DNA of 64,000 nucleotides from Paraburkholderia silviterrae (GCF_004353915.1 NZ_SMRP01000016.1:120577-184576), one strand, 5' to 3'. Numbered from the stretch's first letter, positions 8,238 to 17,370 are shown. The notes: generated by a model not told the origin, from the sequence alone. Translations and numbers: made by a program.

Positions 8238-8912
8238 TCAGGTTGCCGGAAGTTTCTTTTTGGAACGGGGCGGTTTGCTGGGGGGCGGCGCCGGTTCGGC
8301 GGCTTCGAATGCGCCCGGCACCGCGGCGCCTGTCGACATCCAGAGCACCACCGCGTCCTCCTTGCTGGTGGAAACGGCAAAGTGGCCGGTGCGGCTGTCG
8401 AAGTAGAGGCTGTCACCGGCCCCGAGATGCGTGGGGGTGTAGAGCTCGGTGTGCAGACAAATGCTGCCGCTGATCACATAGATGAACTCTTCGCCCTCGT
8501 GGCGTCCCCAGTCGTCGAACGCGTCCACCGAATGGGCCGTGATGCGCACGAGAAACGGCAGCATGGCCTTGTGCGCGAGTTCCGTGGCGAGCAACTCCAT
8601 CTCATAGCCGCGATAAGCGTGCGGCTTGCCCGCGCCATGGCGCGTGAGCGCGCGGCGGCCGCCGAAGTCGAGCTTCGGCGTCGAGCCGAACAGCTCGCCC
8701 AGATCGATCTTCAGTCCGGCAACGATTTTCTGCAGTACGTCGAAGGTGGGCGACATCAGCCCGTTTTCGATTTTGGAGAGCGTGGAGCGCGACACGCCGC
8801 ACACGTGGCTCGCGTGCTCGAGCGTCAGGTCGAGGGCAAGGCGGGCGGCGCGGACGCGGCGGCCGAGGTCTGCGGACGACGAAGCCGCCGATTGCGTAAG
8901 CGTGGTGTCCAT
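8238..8912 (-). CDS. XRE-family regulator with C-terminal cupin domain
   Basis: A 224-residue two-domain regulator. Residues about 15-70 form an XRE helix-turn-helix (RRVRAARLALDLTLEHASH, then GVSRSTLSKIENGLMSPTF). Residues about 120-195 form a cupin_2 barrel (DDWGRHEGEEFIYVISGS, then LGAGDSLYFDSRTGHF). This architecture usually controls amine, polyamine or amino-acid catabolism, with the cupin sensing a metabolite. The C-terminus is a proline- and lysine-rich tail. It converges with pcaQ and probably regulates a distant or nearby catabolic gene such as amaB; the target is inference. Confidence 0.85.
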   Translation of the reverse strand: MDTTLTQSAASSSADLGRRVRAARLALDLTLEHASHVCGVSRSTLSKIENGLMSPTFDVLQKIVAGLKIDLGELFGSTPKLDFGGRRALTRHGAGKPHAYRGYEMELLATELAHKAMLPFLVRITAHSVDAFDDWGRHEGEEFIYVISGSICLHTELYTPTHLGAGDSLYFDSRTGHFAVSTSKEDAVVLWMSTGAAVPGAFEAAEPAPPPSKPPRSKKKLPAT

Positions 8913-8954
8913 GAGCGTTAGAAGAGCAGGAGCGAGTGTTCTGGCACGTTTCCG

Positions 8955-8982
8955 ATCATAGCAAATCGTCGCTTTTAGGAAA
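8955..8982 (-). promoter_or_regulatory. Promoter and inverted repeat before the XRE-cupin gene
   Basis: On the minus strand TATGAT (8960-8955) forms a good -10 element, with TTTCCT as a weak -35 about 16 bases upstream. GTTTCC (8948-8953) and GGAAAC (8978-8983) form an inverted repeat bracketing the promoter, consistent with autoregulation. Confidence 0.4.
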
Positions 8983-9244
8983 CATCGGCCAGATGGCTAA
9001 CGTTCGCAGTCTGAGTGCCGACGCCGTGAAAGCCCGTTGGCTCGCATTTCTTCGATTCGAACCATTCAGGGAACCGAATTAACCATGTTTAAAGCTTTTC
9101 GTGGATCTTGTTGTCGCGGAAACGGTCTTTCAATACGGTAAGAATTCGAATAGAGCCTCGATCTGCGTCGCGCGGTCACGCGACGAGCCGTATGGCGATC
9201 CTTACTATTTGATTTGATGACATACATCAAGTTTGGAGAAGAAA

Positions 9245-9448
9245 ATGCGCGACGAACGTCTCGAATTATTGTTGGCCATATCGCGAAGGACGCTCGGTAT
9301 CGAAGGCTTCGAGTTGACTGGCAAGCAGACCGTGGACTACCACCTGGTAAGTGTGGAAGACGTTGGCCGTGCGCTTGAGTCTGCGTATGACGCGGGGCTG
9401 ATCGTCGGTCACCGCGTCGGCCGTGCCGAATGCATCGAAGAGTCCTGA
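9245..9448 (+). CDS. Small conserved hypothetical protein (DUF6900-like)
   Basis: A 67-residue acidic protein, MRDERLELLLAISRRTLGIE..., with a segment VSVEDVGRALESAYDAGLIVG. The pattern of a helix, a short D/Y-rich middle and an ALExAYxAG helix resembles the small DUF6900 family as I remember it. No biochemical role is known to me. The ATG at 9245 is preceded by GGAGAA with good spacing; an upstream TTG in frame lies inside the ribosome-binding site and is rejected. It is monocistronic. Confidence 0.6.
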   Translation: MRDERLELLLAISRRTLGIEGFELTGKQTVDYHLVSVEDVGRALESAYDAGLIVGHRVGRAECIEES

Positions 9449-9538
9449 ACGCGGCGCACGGGCGCGAGCACTACCGGCGCGTGTGACTTCCCGCGTCGTC
9501 ACGCGCCTGCCTGGTCGTCCCGCATCCCCTGGTCGATG

Positions 9539-9717
9539 TTTCCGATAGGAAATTCCGGCACCCGAGCTTTCGCGTAATGCGCGACAGCAGCCAATCGCGG
9601 CGCGGCGCCTGTCGCCGTCCTGTCATGCCGCATGAGGGGAGCGCTGTCTCCTTCGCCTTGCTGCACCATTTTCCCCCGTGTATAGTCAGTCCACCAAAGT
9701 TTGTTTCTTATCGGAAA
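9539..9717 (+). promoter_or_regulatory. Paired palindromic operator candidates upstream of amaB
   Basis: TTTCCGATAGGAAA at 9539-9552 and TTTCTTATCGGAAA at 9704-9717 are near-palindromes of one family, 165 bases apart. The second lies 13 bases before the amaB start codon. The same motif recurs near 29993 and 30055, with weaker forms near 26050 and 26091. Confidence 0.5.
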
Positions 9718-9730
9718 TAAAGGAACGGTC

Positions 9731-11230
9731 ATGGACGCAGCGCGCATTCTTGCCGACCTCGGCATTTCAGAAGTCGCCAGATCGGGTGAGATTGAGGTGA
9801 GATCGCCGATATCCGGCGAGGTGATCGGGCGGGTGGCAAGCCACTCGGCCGCGGACGTCGATGCAGCGCTGGCCCGCGCGCAGGCGGCATTTCTTCAGTG
9901 GCGCAACGTGCCGGCGCCGCGCCGCGGCGAGCTGGTGCGCCTGCTGGGCGAGCGTCTGCGCGCGCACAAAGAGGCGCTCGGCAGCCTGGTGTCGCTGGAG
10001 GCCGGGAAGATCCTTCAGGAGGGGCTGGGCGAAGTCCAGGAGATGATCGACATCTGCGACTTCGCCGTTGGCTTGTCGCGGCAGCTCTACGGCCTGACCA
10101 TTGCGTCGGAGCGTCCGGGGCATCGCATGGCTGAGAGCTGGCACCCGATGGGCGTGTGCGCTGTCATCTCCGCGTTCAATTTTCCCGTCGCCGTATGGTC
10201 CTGGAATGCCGCGCTCGCGCTGGTCTGCGGCAATCCCGTGATCTGGAAGCCCTCGGAGAAAACGCCGCTCACCGCGCTTGCGGTGCAGAAAATCATGGGC
10301 GATGCCGTGCTTGCGTTTGGCGACGCGCCGCAAGGGCTCGTTTCGCTCGTGGTGGGCGGGCGCGACGTTGGCGCGAAGCTCGTGGCCGATCCGCGGGCGG
10401 CCATCGTCAGCGCCACCGGCAGCACGGAAATGGGCCGTGCAGTGGGCGTCGCAGTTGCCCAGCGCTTCGGGCGCGCGATCCTCGAGCTCGGCGGCAACAA
10501 TGCAGGCATCGTGACGCCGAGCGCCGACCGCGAACTGGCTTTGCGCGCGATTCTGTTCTCCGCAGTCGGCACGGCCGGGCAGCGCTGCACGTCGCTACGG
10601 CGCCTGTTCGTGCACGAGAGCATCTATGACGCAACGCTCGAGCGGCTCAAGCAACTCTATGCGAAGGTTCCAATCGGAAACCCGCTCACGGCAGGCACCC
10701 TGATGGGGCCGCTCATCGACGCGCACGCGTTCGAGCGCATGCAGGCCGCGCTGGAAAGCGCGCGAGCCGAAGGCGGGGTCGTGACGGGCGGCGAGCGCGT
10801 TGCCGTCGACGGCTTGCCAAACGGCTATTACGTTCGGCCTGCGCTGGCGGAGATGCCGGCGCAAAGCGCGATTGTCGCAAAGGAAACGTTCGCGCCAATT
10901 CTCTACGTCATGAAATATCGCGACTTCGACGAAGCCGTTGCAGCGAACAATGCGGCGGCGCACGGCTTGTCCTCGTGCGTGTTCACGACGGATCTGCGCG
11001 AAGCCGAGCGTTTCCTTTGCGCATCGGGCAGCGATTGCGGTATTGCGAACGTCAATATCGGGCCTAGCGGCGCGGAAATCGGCGGCGCATTCGGCGGCGA
11101 GAAGGAAACGGGCGGTGGCCGCGAGTCGGGTTCGGACGCGTGGAAGGGCTATATGCGGCGCGCGACCAACACCGTCAACTATTCGTCGGCGCTGCCGCTG
11201 GCGCAGGGCATCGATTTTTCTCTCGATTGA
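9731..11230 (+). CDS. amaB: ALDH7-type L-piperidine-6-carboxylate / alpha-aminoadipate semialdehyde dehydrogenase
   Basis: A 499-residue NAD(P)-dependent aldehyde dehydrogenase. Catalytic Cys286 lies in GTAGQRCTSLR and the general-base Glu in ILELGGNNAG. The AGILELGGNN-type segment, the substrate-loop sequence NVNIGPSGAEIGGAFGGEKE and the GYMRRATNTVNYS C-terminus are typical of the ALDH7/antiquitin subfamily, which oxidises the semialdehyde of lysine/pipecolate breakdown to 2-aminoadipate. The ATG at 9731 (MDAARILADLG) follows an AAGGAA site; the longer frame from 9701 runs through the operator. It stands alone here without amaA or davBA, so a lysine-catabolic role rests on family assignment. 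Confidence 0.88.
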   Translation: MDAARILADLGISEVARSGEIEVRSPISGEVIGRVASHSAADVDAALARAQAAFLQWRNVPAPRRGELVRLLGERLRAHKEALGSLVSLEAGKILQEGLGEVQEMIDICDFAVGLSRQLYGLTIASERPGHRMAESWHPMGVCAVISAFNFPVAVWSWNAALALVCGNPVIWKPSEKTPLTALAVQKIMGDAVLAFGDAPQGLVSLVVGGRDVGAKLVADPRAAIVSATGSTEMGRAVGVAVAQRFGRAILELGGNNAGIVTPSADRELALRAILFSAVGTAGQRCTSLRRLFVHESIYDATLERLKQLYAKVPIGNPLTAGTLMGPLIDAHAFERMQAALESARAEGGVVTGGERVAVDGLPNGYYVRPALAEMPAQSAIVAKETFAPILYVMKYRDFDEAVAANNAAAHGLSSCVFTTDLREAERFLCASGSDCGIANVNIGPSGAEIGGAFGGEKETGGGRESGSDAWKGYMRRATNTVNYSSALPLAQGIDFSLD

Positions 11231-11447
11231 TCATCGCAACCCAGGGCGGCGGCGCGGTGCGTGCGTCGCTGCCTGGTCCGATTTCTCAGAGCCCGCATCA
11301 GGCAATCGCGCATCGGCACAGCTCTGCCAACGCAAAGCGCCCATCGCCCATTTACTTTGGATTGCAGATCAAATGGCGCAGCGCAATGCTCGTCGGCTAA
11401 CCGCTCCCGGGGCGCGGCCGCGCACCGGGACGCATACGTTGTGCGCT

Positions 11448-11954
11448 TCAGGCGAGCCGGCGCAGCGGCTCGAGCGACCAGCTATGCGGCACGCCATGCA
11501 CGGCGAAGAACCACGCGGCAACCCACGAAGCCGCCACGACGATCAGATCGCACCGGCCGCTGCGCCACAGGTTCAGTGAGTGGCGCCGGACGATCCAGGG
11601 CACGCCGAGCGGATTCGGCCAGTCTGCAAACAAATGGATCAGCCCGCCACACGCGAAGCCGAATGCCGGCGCGGCAACAGCCAGATGTCCCAGCCCGCGA
11701 TACGACCACAGTAGCAAGGCAATCCAGCCGAGGCCCCAATGCGTGAACGTGCGATGGGTAATCCATAGCCGGCGCTTCTTGCGCCACCACGCAACTTCGA
11801 GCCAGTCAGGCGCGGTACCGCCCGCCACGCCTGCGATGAACGCCAGTGCGGCGTAGAGATGCCAGTGACTGTCCGTCCCGGTGTGCGTGACGATTGCGGC
11901 GGCGATGACGCCGGCGGCCCAGCCGGTGGCGTGATGTGCGGTCCCTGATGCCAT
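11448..11954 (-). CDS. YdjM-like membrane-bound metal-dependent hydrolase (DUF457)
   Basis: A 168-residue membrane protein. It has an N-terminal H-H-x-x-G-W segment, GGTAPDWLE, the histidine-rich THRTFTHWGLGW motif and LIHLFADWPNPLGVPW, the ordered signature of YdjM/DUF457 proteins, with three or four membrane helices between. The conserved His and Asp are thought to bind metal. E. coli ydjM is LexA-controlled, but I saw no LexA box here. It is convergent with amaB and followed 5' by a lipoprotein gene on the same strand. Confidence 0.78.
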   Translation of the reverse strand: MASGTAHHATGWAAGVIAAAIVTHTGTDSHWHLYAALAFIAGVAGGTAPDWLEVAWWRKKRRLWITHRTFTHWGLGWIALLLWSYRGLGHLAVAAPAFGFACGGLIHLFADWPNPLGVPWIVRRHSLNLWRSGRCDLIVVAASWVAAWFFAVHGVPHSWSLEPLRRLA

Positions 11955-12057
11955 GAAGCGGTGTAGTGCAAAGTCGAAAGAGGGCGCAATCTTCGCAGAT
12001 GCGACGGCTTCGTGACAGGGGGCAGCGCGCAGAATTTATCGCGCGCCGTTCGAGACA

Positions 12058-12411
12058 TCAGGTCGTGCAGCGCGCTACGTCGAAGCGCAGTTCTTCCTCA
12101 GGCGGATCGTTCGAGCTGGACGCGCCGTGCGTCACGCGAATCACCGATCCATAACCGTTCGGCGTGAGCGTGACGAAGTACGATGCGTTTGAACGCGAGC
12201 CAATCGCGAGTTCGGTGGCGTTGCCCGCATGCGATTCGTACGCGCGCGACAAGCGGCTTTCGAGGCAACTCGCAATCGACGAAGGCGAGCGTGCCGAAGA
12301 CGCGTAGACCATCGTGTCGCTATCGGAAGTGGCGCTGGGCGGCGACGATCCGCAGGCGGCGACGAGTGCGAGCGGCAGGGCGGCGACAAGGCGTTGCGTG
12401 AGGGTATTCAT
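12058..12411 (-). CDS. Small putative lipoprotein
   Basis: A 117-residue protein with a lipoprotein signal peptide: a positively charged start, a hydrophobic run ALPLALVAAC and a lipobox Cys20 followed by GSS. The mature part is small and Ser-rich, with one conserved-looking strand region (SYFVTLTPNGYGSVIRVTH). I do not recognise a functional family. Orthologues in Burkholderia are sometimes mislabelled as sugar-transport ATPases, which this sequence does not support because it has no Walker motifs. Confidence 0.7.
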   Translation of the reverse strand: MNTLTQRLVAALPLALVAACGSSPPSATSDSDTMVYASSARSPSSIASCLESRLSRAYESHAGNATELAIGSRSNASYFVTLTPNGYGSVIRVTHGASSSNDPPEEELRFDVARCTT

Positions 12412-12576
12412 GACATGAGCGTCGTGGCGAATGCCTGGCGAAAAGCAACGCGAGATGCGTTGCGGCGAACGTGCTCATGAGTATACGCATGCGTCTGACA
12501 GCGCAGGTTCACGCAGAAGTAAAAAGATGCAACAGAGGCAGAGGACGCAGGAAAAAGCCGCGCGAAGGAAGCAAAG

Positions 12577-12611
12577 AAAAAACGCACATGCGGTCGTGCA
12601 GCATGTGCGTT
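12577..12611 (-). terminator. Intrinsic terminator of the porin gene
   Basis: AACGCACATGC (12581-12591) pairs perfectly with GCATGTGCGTT (12601-12611). The preceding A-rich run gives the U tract on the minus strand. It lies about 75 bases after the porin stop codon. Confidence 0.82.
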
Positions 12612-12687
12612 GGGCAGTGAGCGGGCAATGCGGCGGCTCGCGCCGCCTGCCCGAAGACTTGCGCCGCGAGGCGCAAGCCGGTGCGCG

Positions 12688-13851
12688 TTAGAAGCGGTGA
12701 CGCAGACCGATTGTTGCGGCAACCTGGTTGCCAGTCGACGAAGGCGACAGCGTGTTGATCGCCGCGACGTTGGCCACGGGCACGCCGTTCTGAACGCCGA
12801 GCGAACCCGAAGCGTGCTGGTACACGCCGGCGAGATAGACGTCGGTGCGCTTGCTGAGCGAGTAGTCGGTGCCGAGCATGACGGTGTGCCACTTCGGGCT
12901 TTGATCGCCGGTGCCGGTTCCGGTCACGGTCCCGTCGGTGAACGTGTACGAGCCCACGAACGCGAGCGCCGGGGTCAGGTGGTAGGCGCCGTTTATTTCG
13001 TAGTTGTCGAGGTGCAGGTTCAGGCCGCTGATGCCCGCGAGATTCATGCCACCGCTGCCGAGGCTTTGCAGGCCGTCGATCTGCGAGTGCGACCACACGA
13101 AGCCGACTTGCGCCGGGCCGTACGTGTAGTTCGCGCCGACACCGAACGAGCGCTGCAGGCGAGCCGAGATATTCTGGTCAGCCGAGGCTGCGCCGTTCGC
13201 GTTGCCGCCGTAGCTGCCCGAGTTGTTCAGTTGCAGATAGCCGGCCGCCACATTGAGCGGGCCGTTGTTGTATGACGCGCCTGCGCTCCATGCGCGGCTG
13301 TTGGCGAAGCCGTTGGCCTGGTTCGAGAAGCCGTACATGCCGCCGAACTGGAAGCCCGCGTAGTTCGCGCTCGAGTACTTGACCGCATTCTTGACCGAGA
13401 ACGACTGTGCGAAATTGTCGTTATCGAACGGGTGACCGGCCAGGTTGTTGCCGAAGCCGAGGCCGGCTTCCGAGAGCGGCGCCAGATACTGGTTCATCGA
13501 GTCGTACTGGCGGCCGAGGGTGAGCGCGCCGTACTGGTCGCTTTGCAGGCCGACGAAGGCTTGACGGTTGAAGCCGCTGTCGCCGTTCTTGTAGCCGCCG
13601 TTATTGAGGTTGAAGCCGCTCTCCAACGTGAAGATCGCCTTCAGGCCGCCGCCGAGGTCTTCAGCGCCTTTCAGGCCGAAGTAGTTGTTCGACATCGCGC
13701 CGCTGCCCTGCGCCCACAGGCTGTGACCACCGGCATTGTTCGCGTAGAGGAGGCCGGCATCCAGCGAGCCGTACAGGGTTACGCTGCTTTGCGCGTGTGC
13801 GCTCATTGCAAATGCACCGAGAACGCCAGCGAGGATAAGGGTTTTTTTCAT
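12688..13851 (-). CDS. Gram-negative trimeric porin (OmpC/Omp38 type)
   Basis: A 387-residue outer-membrane general porin. The signal peptide MKKTLILAGVLGAFAMSAHA is followed by QSSVTLYGSLDAGLLY, the classic Burkholderia porin N-terminus. The body has NYFGLKGAEDLGGGLKAIF, the constriction-loop FVGLQSDQYGALTLGRQYD segment, and a final strand ending in GLRHRF with the terminal Phe needed for Bam-mediated assembly. The ATG at 13851 follows a GGAG site; the open frame upstream of it is non-coding. A terminator follows. The gene is monocistronic and porins of this type are often condition-regulated. Confidence 0.93.
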   Translation of the reverse strand: MKKTLILAGVLGAFAMSAHAQSSVTLYGSLDAGLLYANNAGGHSLWAQGSGAMSNNYFGLKGAEDLGGGLKAIFTLESGFNLNNGGYKNGDSGFNRQAFVGLQSDQYGALTLGRQYDSMNQYLAPLSEAGLGFGNNLAGHPFDNDNFAQSFSVKNAVKYSSANYAGFQFGGMYGFSNQANGFANSRAWSAGASYNNGPLNVAAGYLQLNNSGSYGGNANGAASADQNISARLQRSFGVGANYTYGPAQVGFVWSHSQIDGLQSLGSGGMNLAGISGLNLHLDNYEINGAYHLTPALAFVGSYTFTDGTVTGTGTGDQSPKWHTVMLGTDYSLSKRTDVYLAGVYQHASGSLGVQNGVPVANVAAINTLSPSSTGNQVAATIGLRHRF

Positions 13852-14224
13852 GCTTTTTAACTCCGGACAGTACTTGGGAATCTCACGGAAAACGATCGCC
13901 GCGGCGGTTTCCGTGGTCTGAAGATTCGAACCGAAGTGTATTCCGGCAATCTCGATGGCTTGCTTTGTCTGACGCAACAATACATTTTTGAAATGGAAAT
14001 AACGAGATTGGCGTTTATAAGTCACTGCGTAGAAAGCATTTTTTCAAATCATTCGAAGATGCGACAAAATGCACCATCCGAGATTATGTTGTGTGAGAAC
14101 GACGCCAGCAATGGCTTGTGTGGCGGGCGTTAGGGCCAATCCGAAACGTATTACGGGATATTTCACTCGATTTCTGAAAGGTACTGTTCCAGTTTGTGCG
14201 ACCTATCGGCGCGGATTCTGACGG
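13852..14224. other. Porin upstream region
   Basis: About 370 A/T-rich bases between the porin start and the candidate small RNA. The region must contain the porin promoter, but I could not choose one confidently. No gene is supported. Confidence 0.4.
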
Positions 14225-14300
14225 TACAATATGTCTACCCCTTGACCAAGGGTGGTCTTTTTTCATCTGTTTTACGCGGCTCTCGGGCCGCGTTTTTTTT
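14225..14300 (+). ncRNA. Candidate small RNA ending in two tandem terminator hairpins
   Basis: A TACAAT -10-like element at 14225-14230 (no clear -35) precedes a short segment. CCCTT-gacc-AAGGG (14239-14252) is followed by a run of six T, then CGCGGC-tctcgg-GCCGCG (14275-14292) is followed by eight T. Two consecutive terminators on the plus strand, with no gene ending just upstream on that strand, suggest a short stand-alone transcript of about 65 nt. The adjacent porin gene on the other strand makes an outer-membrane-protein regulatory role attractive but unproven. Confidence 0.45.
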
Positions 14301-14578
14301 GCCTTCGTCGTCGAATCGATTTTCATTCGATTTGAGACGTGAAAGACAGTATTGCAAAAAATGGAGTGAGACATACCGTCGCATTTGAGTGCGCATGCGG
14401 CACGGCCATTTTTCTATATTCGTTCTATTTGAATTCCGGCTGAATTCCGGCGATTTCATGGCGAGGTGAAAAGGGTGCCGGCCGGGCCGGGTGACCCCCG
14501 GTCGGGTGCTTGCGGTTAAAATCTTGCCCCTGCCCGCGATGCAGCGGGTAGTCTCCGCAGAACCCGATGGAAACCGCC

Positions 14579-15103
14579 ATGACCGATTCTTCTCCCGCTG
14601 TCATTCCCGAGGACACTTTTCAGGACCCGAGCACCGATTCGGCCGAAGTGATCCAGGAACCGCGCCTGTGGCGCAAGGACGGCTGGACGGCGCGTGTCAT
14701 CAAGAACGAGGACGACGACGGCTGGGCCGTTGCAATGATCAAGGACGGCGAGCCGGAGCCGGCGCTGGTCGGCCCATGGACCATGGGTCGCGACAAGAAG
14801 AACCCCAAGCCGCTCGACACTTCGGCGTTCAACACGCTCGTGAAAACGGCGTCCGAGGTATTGCGTCGCCACGAGCAGCAATTGCGCGCGCAACTGCACA
14901 AGCGCGTGGGCGCGAGCACTGGCGACGGCGACATCGATGTGACCCTCGACATCGTGCCCGACGAATACGAGCCCTACGCGCTGCTCACGGCGCTCGATGC
15001 GTTTGGCGAGCAGATCGCGCAGGTGCGCGTCGCGCCCACCTTCAAGCTGAACAAGGCGCGCGCACAGGCGTGGGCCGAAGGTGGCTTCGGCCGTATCGAC
15101 TGA
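14579..15103 (+). CDS. Conserved hypothetical protein
   Basis: A 174-residue soluble acidic protein (MTDSSPAVIPEDTFQDPST...). It has a W-R-K-D-G-W-T-A-R-V-I-K segment, a DDDGWAVAMIKDGEPEPALVG stretch resembling a small beta-sheet, and a helical middle (TLVKTASEVLRRHEQQLRAQLHK). I do not recognise a family or catalytic motif. An ATG 12 bases upstream (14567) is possible; 14579 is preferred because GGAA sits at proper distance. No operon partner is evident; the next gene is convergent. Confidence 0.65.
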   Translation: MTDSSPAVIPEDTFQDPSTDSAEVIQEPRLWRKDGWTARVIKNEDDDGWAVAMIKDGEPEPALVGPWTMGRDKKNPKPLDTSAFNTLVKTASEVLRRHEQQLRAQLHKRVGASTGDGDIDVTLDIVPDEYEPYALLTALDAFGEQIAQVRVAPTFKLNKARAQAWAEGGFGRID

Positions 15104-15161
15104 CTGACGCACACGGTCGCGCAACAGCGCGTGGACGGGGCGGTTAGTCCCGTGAGTCCAG

Positions 15162-15596
15162 TTAGTCCTGCTGGCAGAAGATGGCCGTCAGCAGCGGCCC
15201 GGCGTGATAGACGATCGCGGTGTTGCCTACCACGTCGAGCGCCGCCTGCACCTTGGCCTGCGTGGCCACGACCACTGCGCCGTAGGCCGAACGGGCAATC
15301 GGCTTGCCGTTGCCGGTCTGGAAGAGCGGGTCGTCTTGCTGGAAGCCCACGATTGCGAACACGTGGAAGCCGTAGGCCGTCAGACGCTGGCCGTGCGCCG
15401 GCCAGTAAGCGTTGATCGAATTGCTTTCGACTTTCATGGGCTTGGCGTCGATCAACTTCTGGTCGATGAGCCCCGAGATGAAGTCGTGCGCCGACTCCTT
15501 GCAGGTCAGCGAATCGTCGAGGGCGGCGGCATGGCCGGTGAGGGGCACGAAGGGCAGCGCCGCGAGCAGAAAAGCAGCAAAGGTAAGACGTTTCAT
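15162..15596 (-). CDS. Exported hypothetical protein
   Basis: A 144-residue protein with a Sec signal peptide (MKRLTFAAFLLAALPFVPLTGHAAA, cleavage after an A-x-A). The mature part of about 120 residues has two cysteines (LTCKESAHDF and the C-terminal FCQQD) that could form a disulfide in the periplasm. No recognised domain. The ATG at 15596 places the charged residues directly before the hydrophobic core; the in-frame upstream start would add a non-signal extension. Its small size and export suggest a structural or binding role, which is inference. Confidence 0.68.
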   Translation of the reverse strand: MKRLTFAAFLLAALPFVPLTGHAAALDDSLTCKESAHDFISGLIDQKLIDAKPMKVESNSINAYWPAHGQRLTAYGFHVFAIVGFQQDDPLFQTGNGKPIARSAYGAVVVATQAKVQAALDVVGNTAIVYHAGPLLTAIFCQQD

Positions 15597-15826
15597 TGGA
15601 ATTCTGACGATGGGCGGCACTAACGCCGTCGGGTATCCACGCGATGCCTGTAGGCCGATGCGAAGCGTTGCACTGTACGCGGGTTCGCGCGAAATTGCTT
15701 GCGGCGCCGCATCGGAGAACCATCACGCGCGGCCCGTGCGCCATACGGCCCCAGCTACCTTTCAATTTCTATTCGCCGGCCGGAAAACCTGCAAGTTTTC
15801 TGGAAGCCGTATATTATTTCGCGGTT

Positions 15827-16537
15827 ATGACTGGAACAGATAAACCTGCAAAACCGGCTCCGCATGCGGTGCCGCTGCCGCGCACATGGGACGCGCGCGC
15901 GGCGCGCTGGCTCGTGACGCCGCTCGTGCCGACCTGCGTCACTCCCAATCATCTGACCACGCTGCGCCTGTTGATCGGCCTCGTTGGCGCCTTCTATCTG
16001 GCGCACGGCGACTTTCTGCACGTCAATATTGGCGCATTTCTGATTGTTTTGTCGAATTTCGTTGATCACACCGACGGCGAGCTCGCGCGAATCAGTGGTA
16101 AAACCAGTCGAATCGGCCATTTCTACGATCTCGCCGCCGACGCGGTAACGACCGTCCTTCTGTTCCTGGGCATGGGCTACGGGCTCGGCGCCGCAGCGGT
16201 TGCCGCCGGCTCCGCCAGGATTCAATGGCACGTGCCGCCTGCCTTGCTCGGCGGTGTAGCCGGCGTGGCGGTCGCAGTGATCTTCTTTCTGCGCATGCGC
16301 ATCGAGGAAATGGCCGGCAAGGCCGGCACCCAGCAGGCGTTCGTCGGTGGCTTCGAAACGGAAGACGTGCTCTATCTGTTGCCGCTCGTCACGCTCACCG
16401 GGATCGTCTCGCCGTTTGTCGTGGCCGCGTCCATTGGCGCGCCGCTTTTTGCCATTTACGTGGTGCTCGACTATTGGCGCGTCACGCGTCGCGTGAGGCC
16501 AGCCAAGGAAACCAGTCAGGCCTGGATCAGCAGATGA
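15827..16537 (+). CDS. CDP-alcohol phosphatidyltransferase family membrane enzyme
   Basis: A 236-residue integral membrane enzyme with five or six helices. The family signature D(x)2DG(x)2AR(x)8G(x)3D(x)3D is complete: D80, D83, G84, A87, R88, G97, D101, D105. Such enzymes transfer a phospho-alcohol from a CDP-linked donor to a second alcohol at the membrane. The sequence is not obviously PgsA, PssA or Pcs, and unlike those housekeeping genes it heads a four-gene operon with a nucleotidyltransferase that could make its CDP-activated substrate. The ATG at 15827 has no good ribosome-binding site and follows a TATATT/TATTAT sequence closely, so leaderless translation is possible. The next gene overlaps it by 4 bases (ATGA). 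Confidence 0.88.
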   Translation: MTGTDKPAKPAPHAVPLPRTWDARAARWLVTPLVPTCVTPNHLTTLRLLIGLVGAFYLAHGDFLHVNIGAFLIVLSNFVDHTDGELARISGKTSRIGHFYDLAADAVTTVLLFLGMGYGLGAAAVAAGSARIQWHVPPALLGGVAGVAVAVIFFLRMRIEEMAGKAGTQQAFVGGFETEDVLYLLPLVTLTGIVSPFVVAASIGAPLFAIYVVLDYWRVTRRVRPAKETSQAWISR

Positions 16538-17370
16538 GTGTGCAAGCAGAAGAAGAACACGTCGCCGCCAATATGCGTGCCGCCGGCGCTCAGTCGGCCG
16601 CTCAGTCAGCCGAGGCGGATGCCGCGATTGGCCGTGCGCTGGGCAAGCAGGACCCGGATCGGCTGCGCGGCGAGTACGTGGATCAGGGCTCGTTCCTCTA
16701 CCTCTCCGAATTCCTGCCTCCTGAGGCGACGCAGCGGCTCATCGACGCCGCCAACGCGCTCATGCCCGAGGTCAACCGCAATTTCATCCCGGGCCACAAG
16801 GCCGGCGGCAGTGTGAGCCGTCACACGATCGACCGCTTGCAGCCGTATATCGCTGAGCTGTACCGCTCGCCGAAGCTCATCGCGTGGCTGGAAAAGATCA
16901 CGGGCGACCGGCTCCAGCTTTCTCCGGAGAACGATCCGCACGCGTACGCGCTCTATTACTACACGCGTGCAGGCGATCACATCGGCTGGCATTACGACAC
17001 CTCGTATTACGACGGCCGCCGCTATACCGTGTTGTTCGGCGTAATCGACGACTCCTCGTGCATCCTCGACTACGAGCTGCACACGCGCGACGCCAGCAAG
17101 ACCGACGAGCCGGGCGCCGTGCAGTATCCGCCGGGCGCGCTCGTGCTGTTCGACGGCGACAAGCTGCGTCACCGCGTGACGCCGAGCCGCGAGGGCGAAG
17201 TGCGTGTCTCGCTCACGTTCGAATACGTGACGAACCCGAACATGCGCCCGTGGCGGCGTTTCATCTCGAACATGAAGGACGCGATCGCGTACTTCGGCTT
17301 TCGCCAGGTGTTCCGCAAGGCGCTCCAGTCCGCGCGTGCTGGCGGCGGCAAGGCTGGAGGGCCGGCGTGA
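16534..17370 (+). CDS. 2-oxoglutarate/Fe(II)-dependent oxygenase
   Basis: A 278-residue double-stranded beta-helix oxygenase of the prolyl-4-hydroxylase-like class. The metal-binding triad is visible as H153-Y-D155 (GWHYDTSYYD) and distal H213 (KLRHRVTP), with R224 (EVRVSLTFEY) as the probable 2OG carboxylate ligand. An N-terminal helical region of about 60 residues precedes the core. It overlaps the upstream CDP-alcohol transferase (ATGA) and the downstream membrane protein (GTGA), so the three are translationally coupled. Hydroxylation of a lipid head group or acyl chain made by the same operon is inferred; the substrate is unknown. Confidence 0.85.
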   Translation: MSVQAEEEHVAANMRAAGAQSAAQSAEADAAIGRALGKQDPDRLRGEYVDQGSFLYLSEFLPPEATQRLIDAANALMPEVNRNFIPGHKAGGSVSRHTIDRLQPYIAELYRSPKLIAWLEKITGDRLQLSPENDPHAYALYYYTRAGDHIGWHYDTSYYDGRRYTVLFGVIDDSSCILDYELHTRDASKTDEPGAVQYPPGALVLFDGDKLRHRVTPSREGEVRVSLTFEYVTNPNMRPWRRFISNMKDAIAYFGFRQVFRKALQSARAGGGKAGGPA

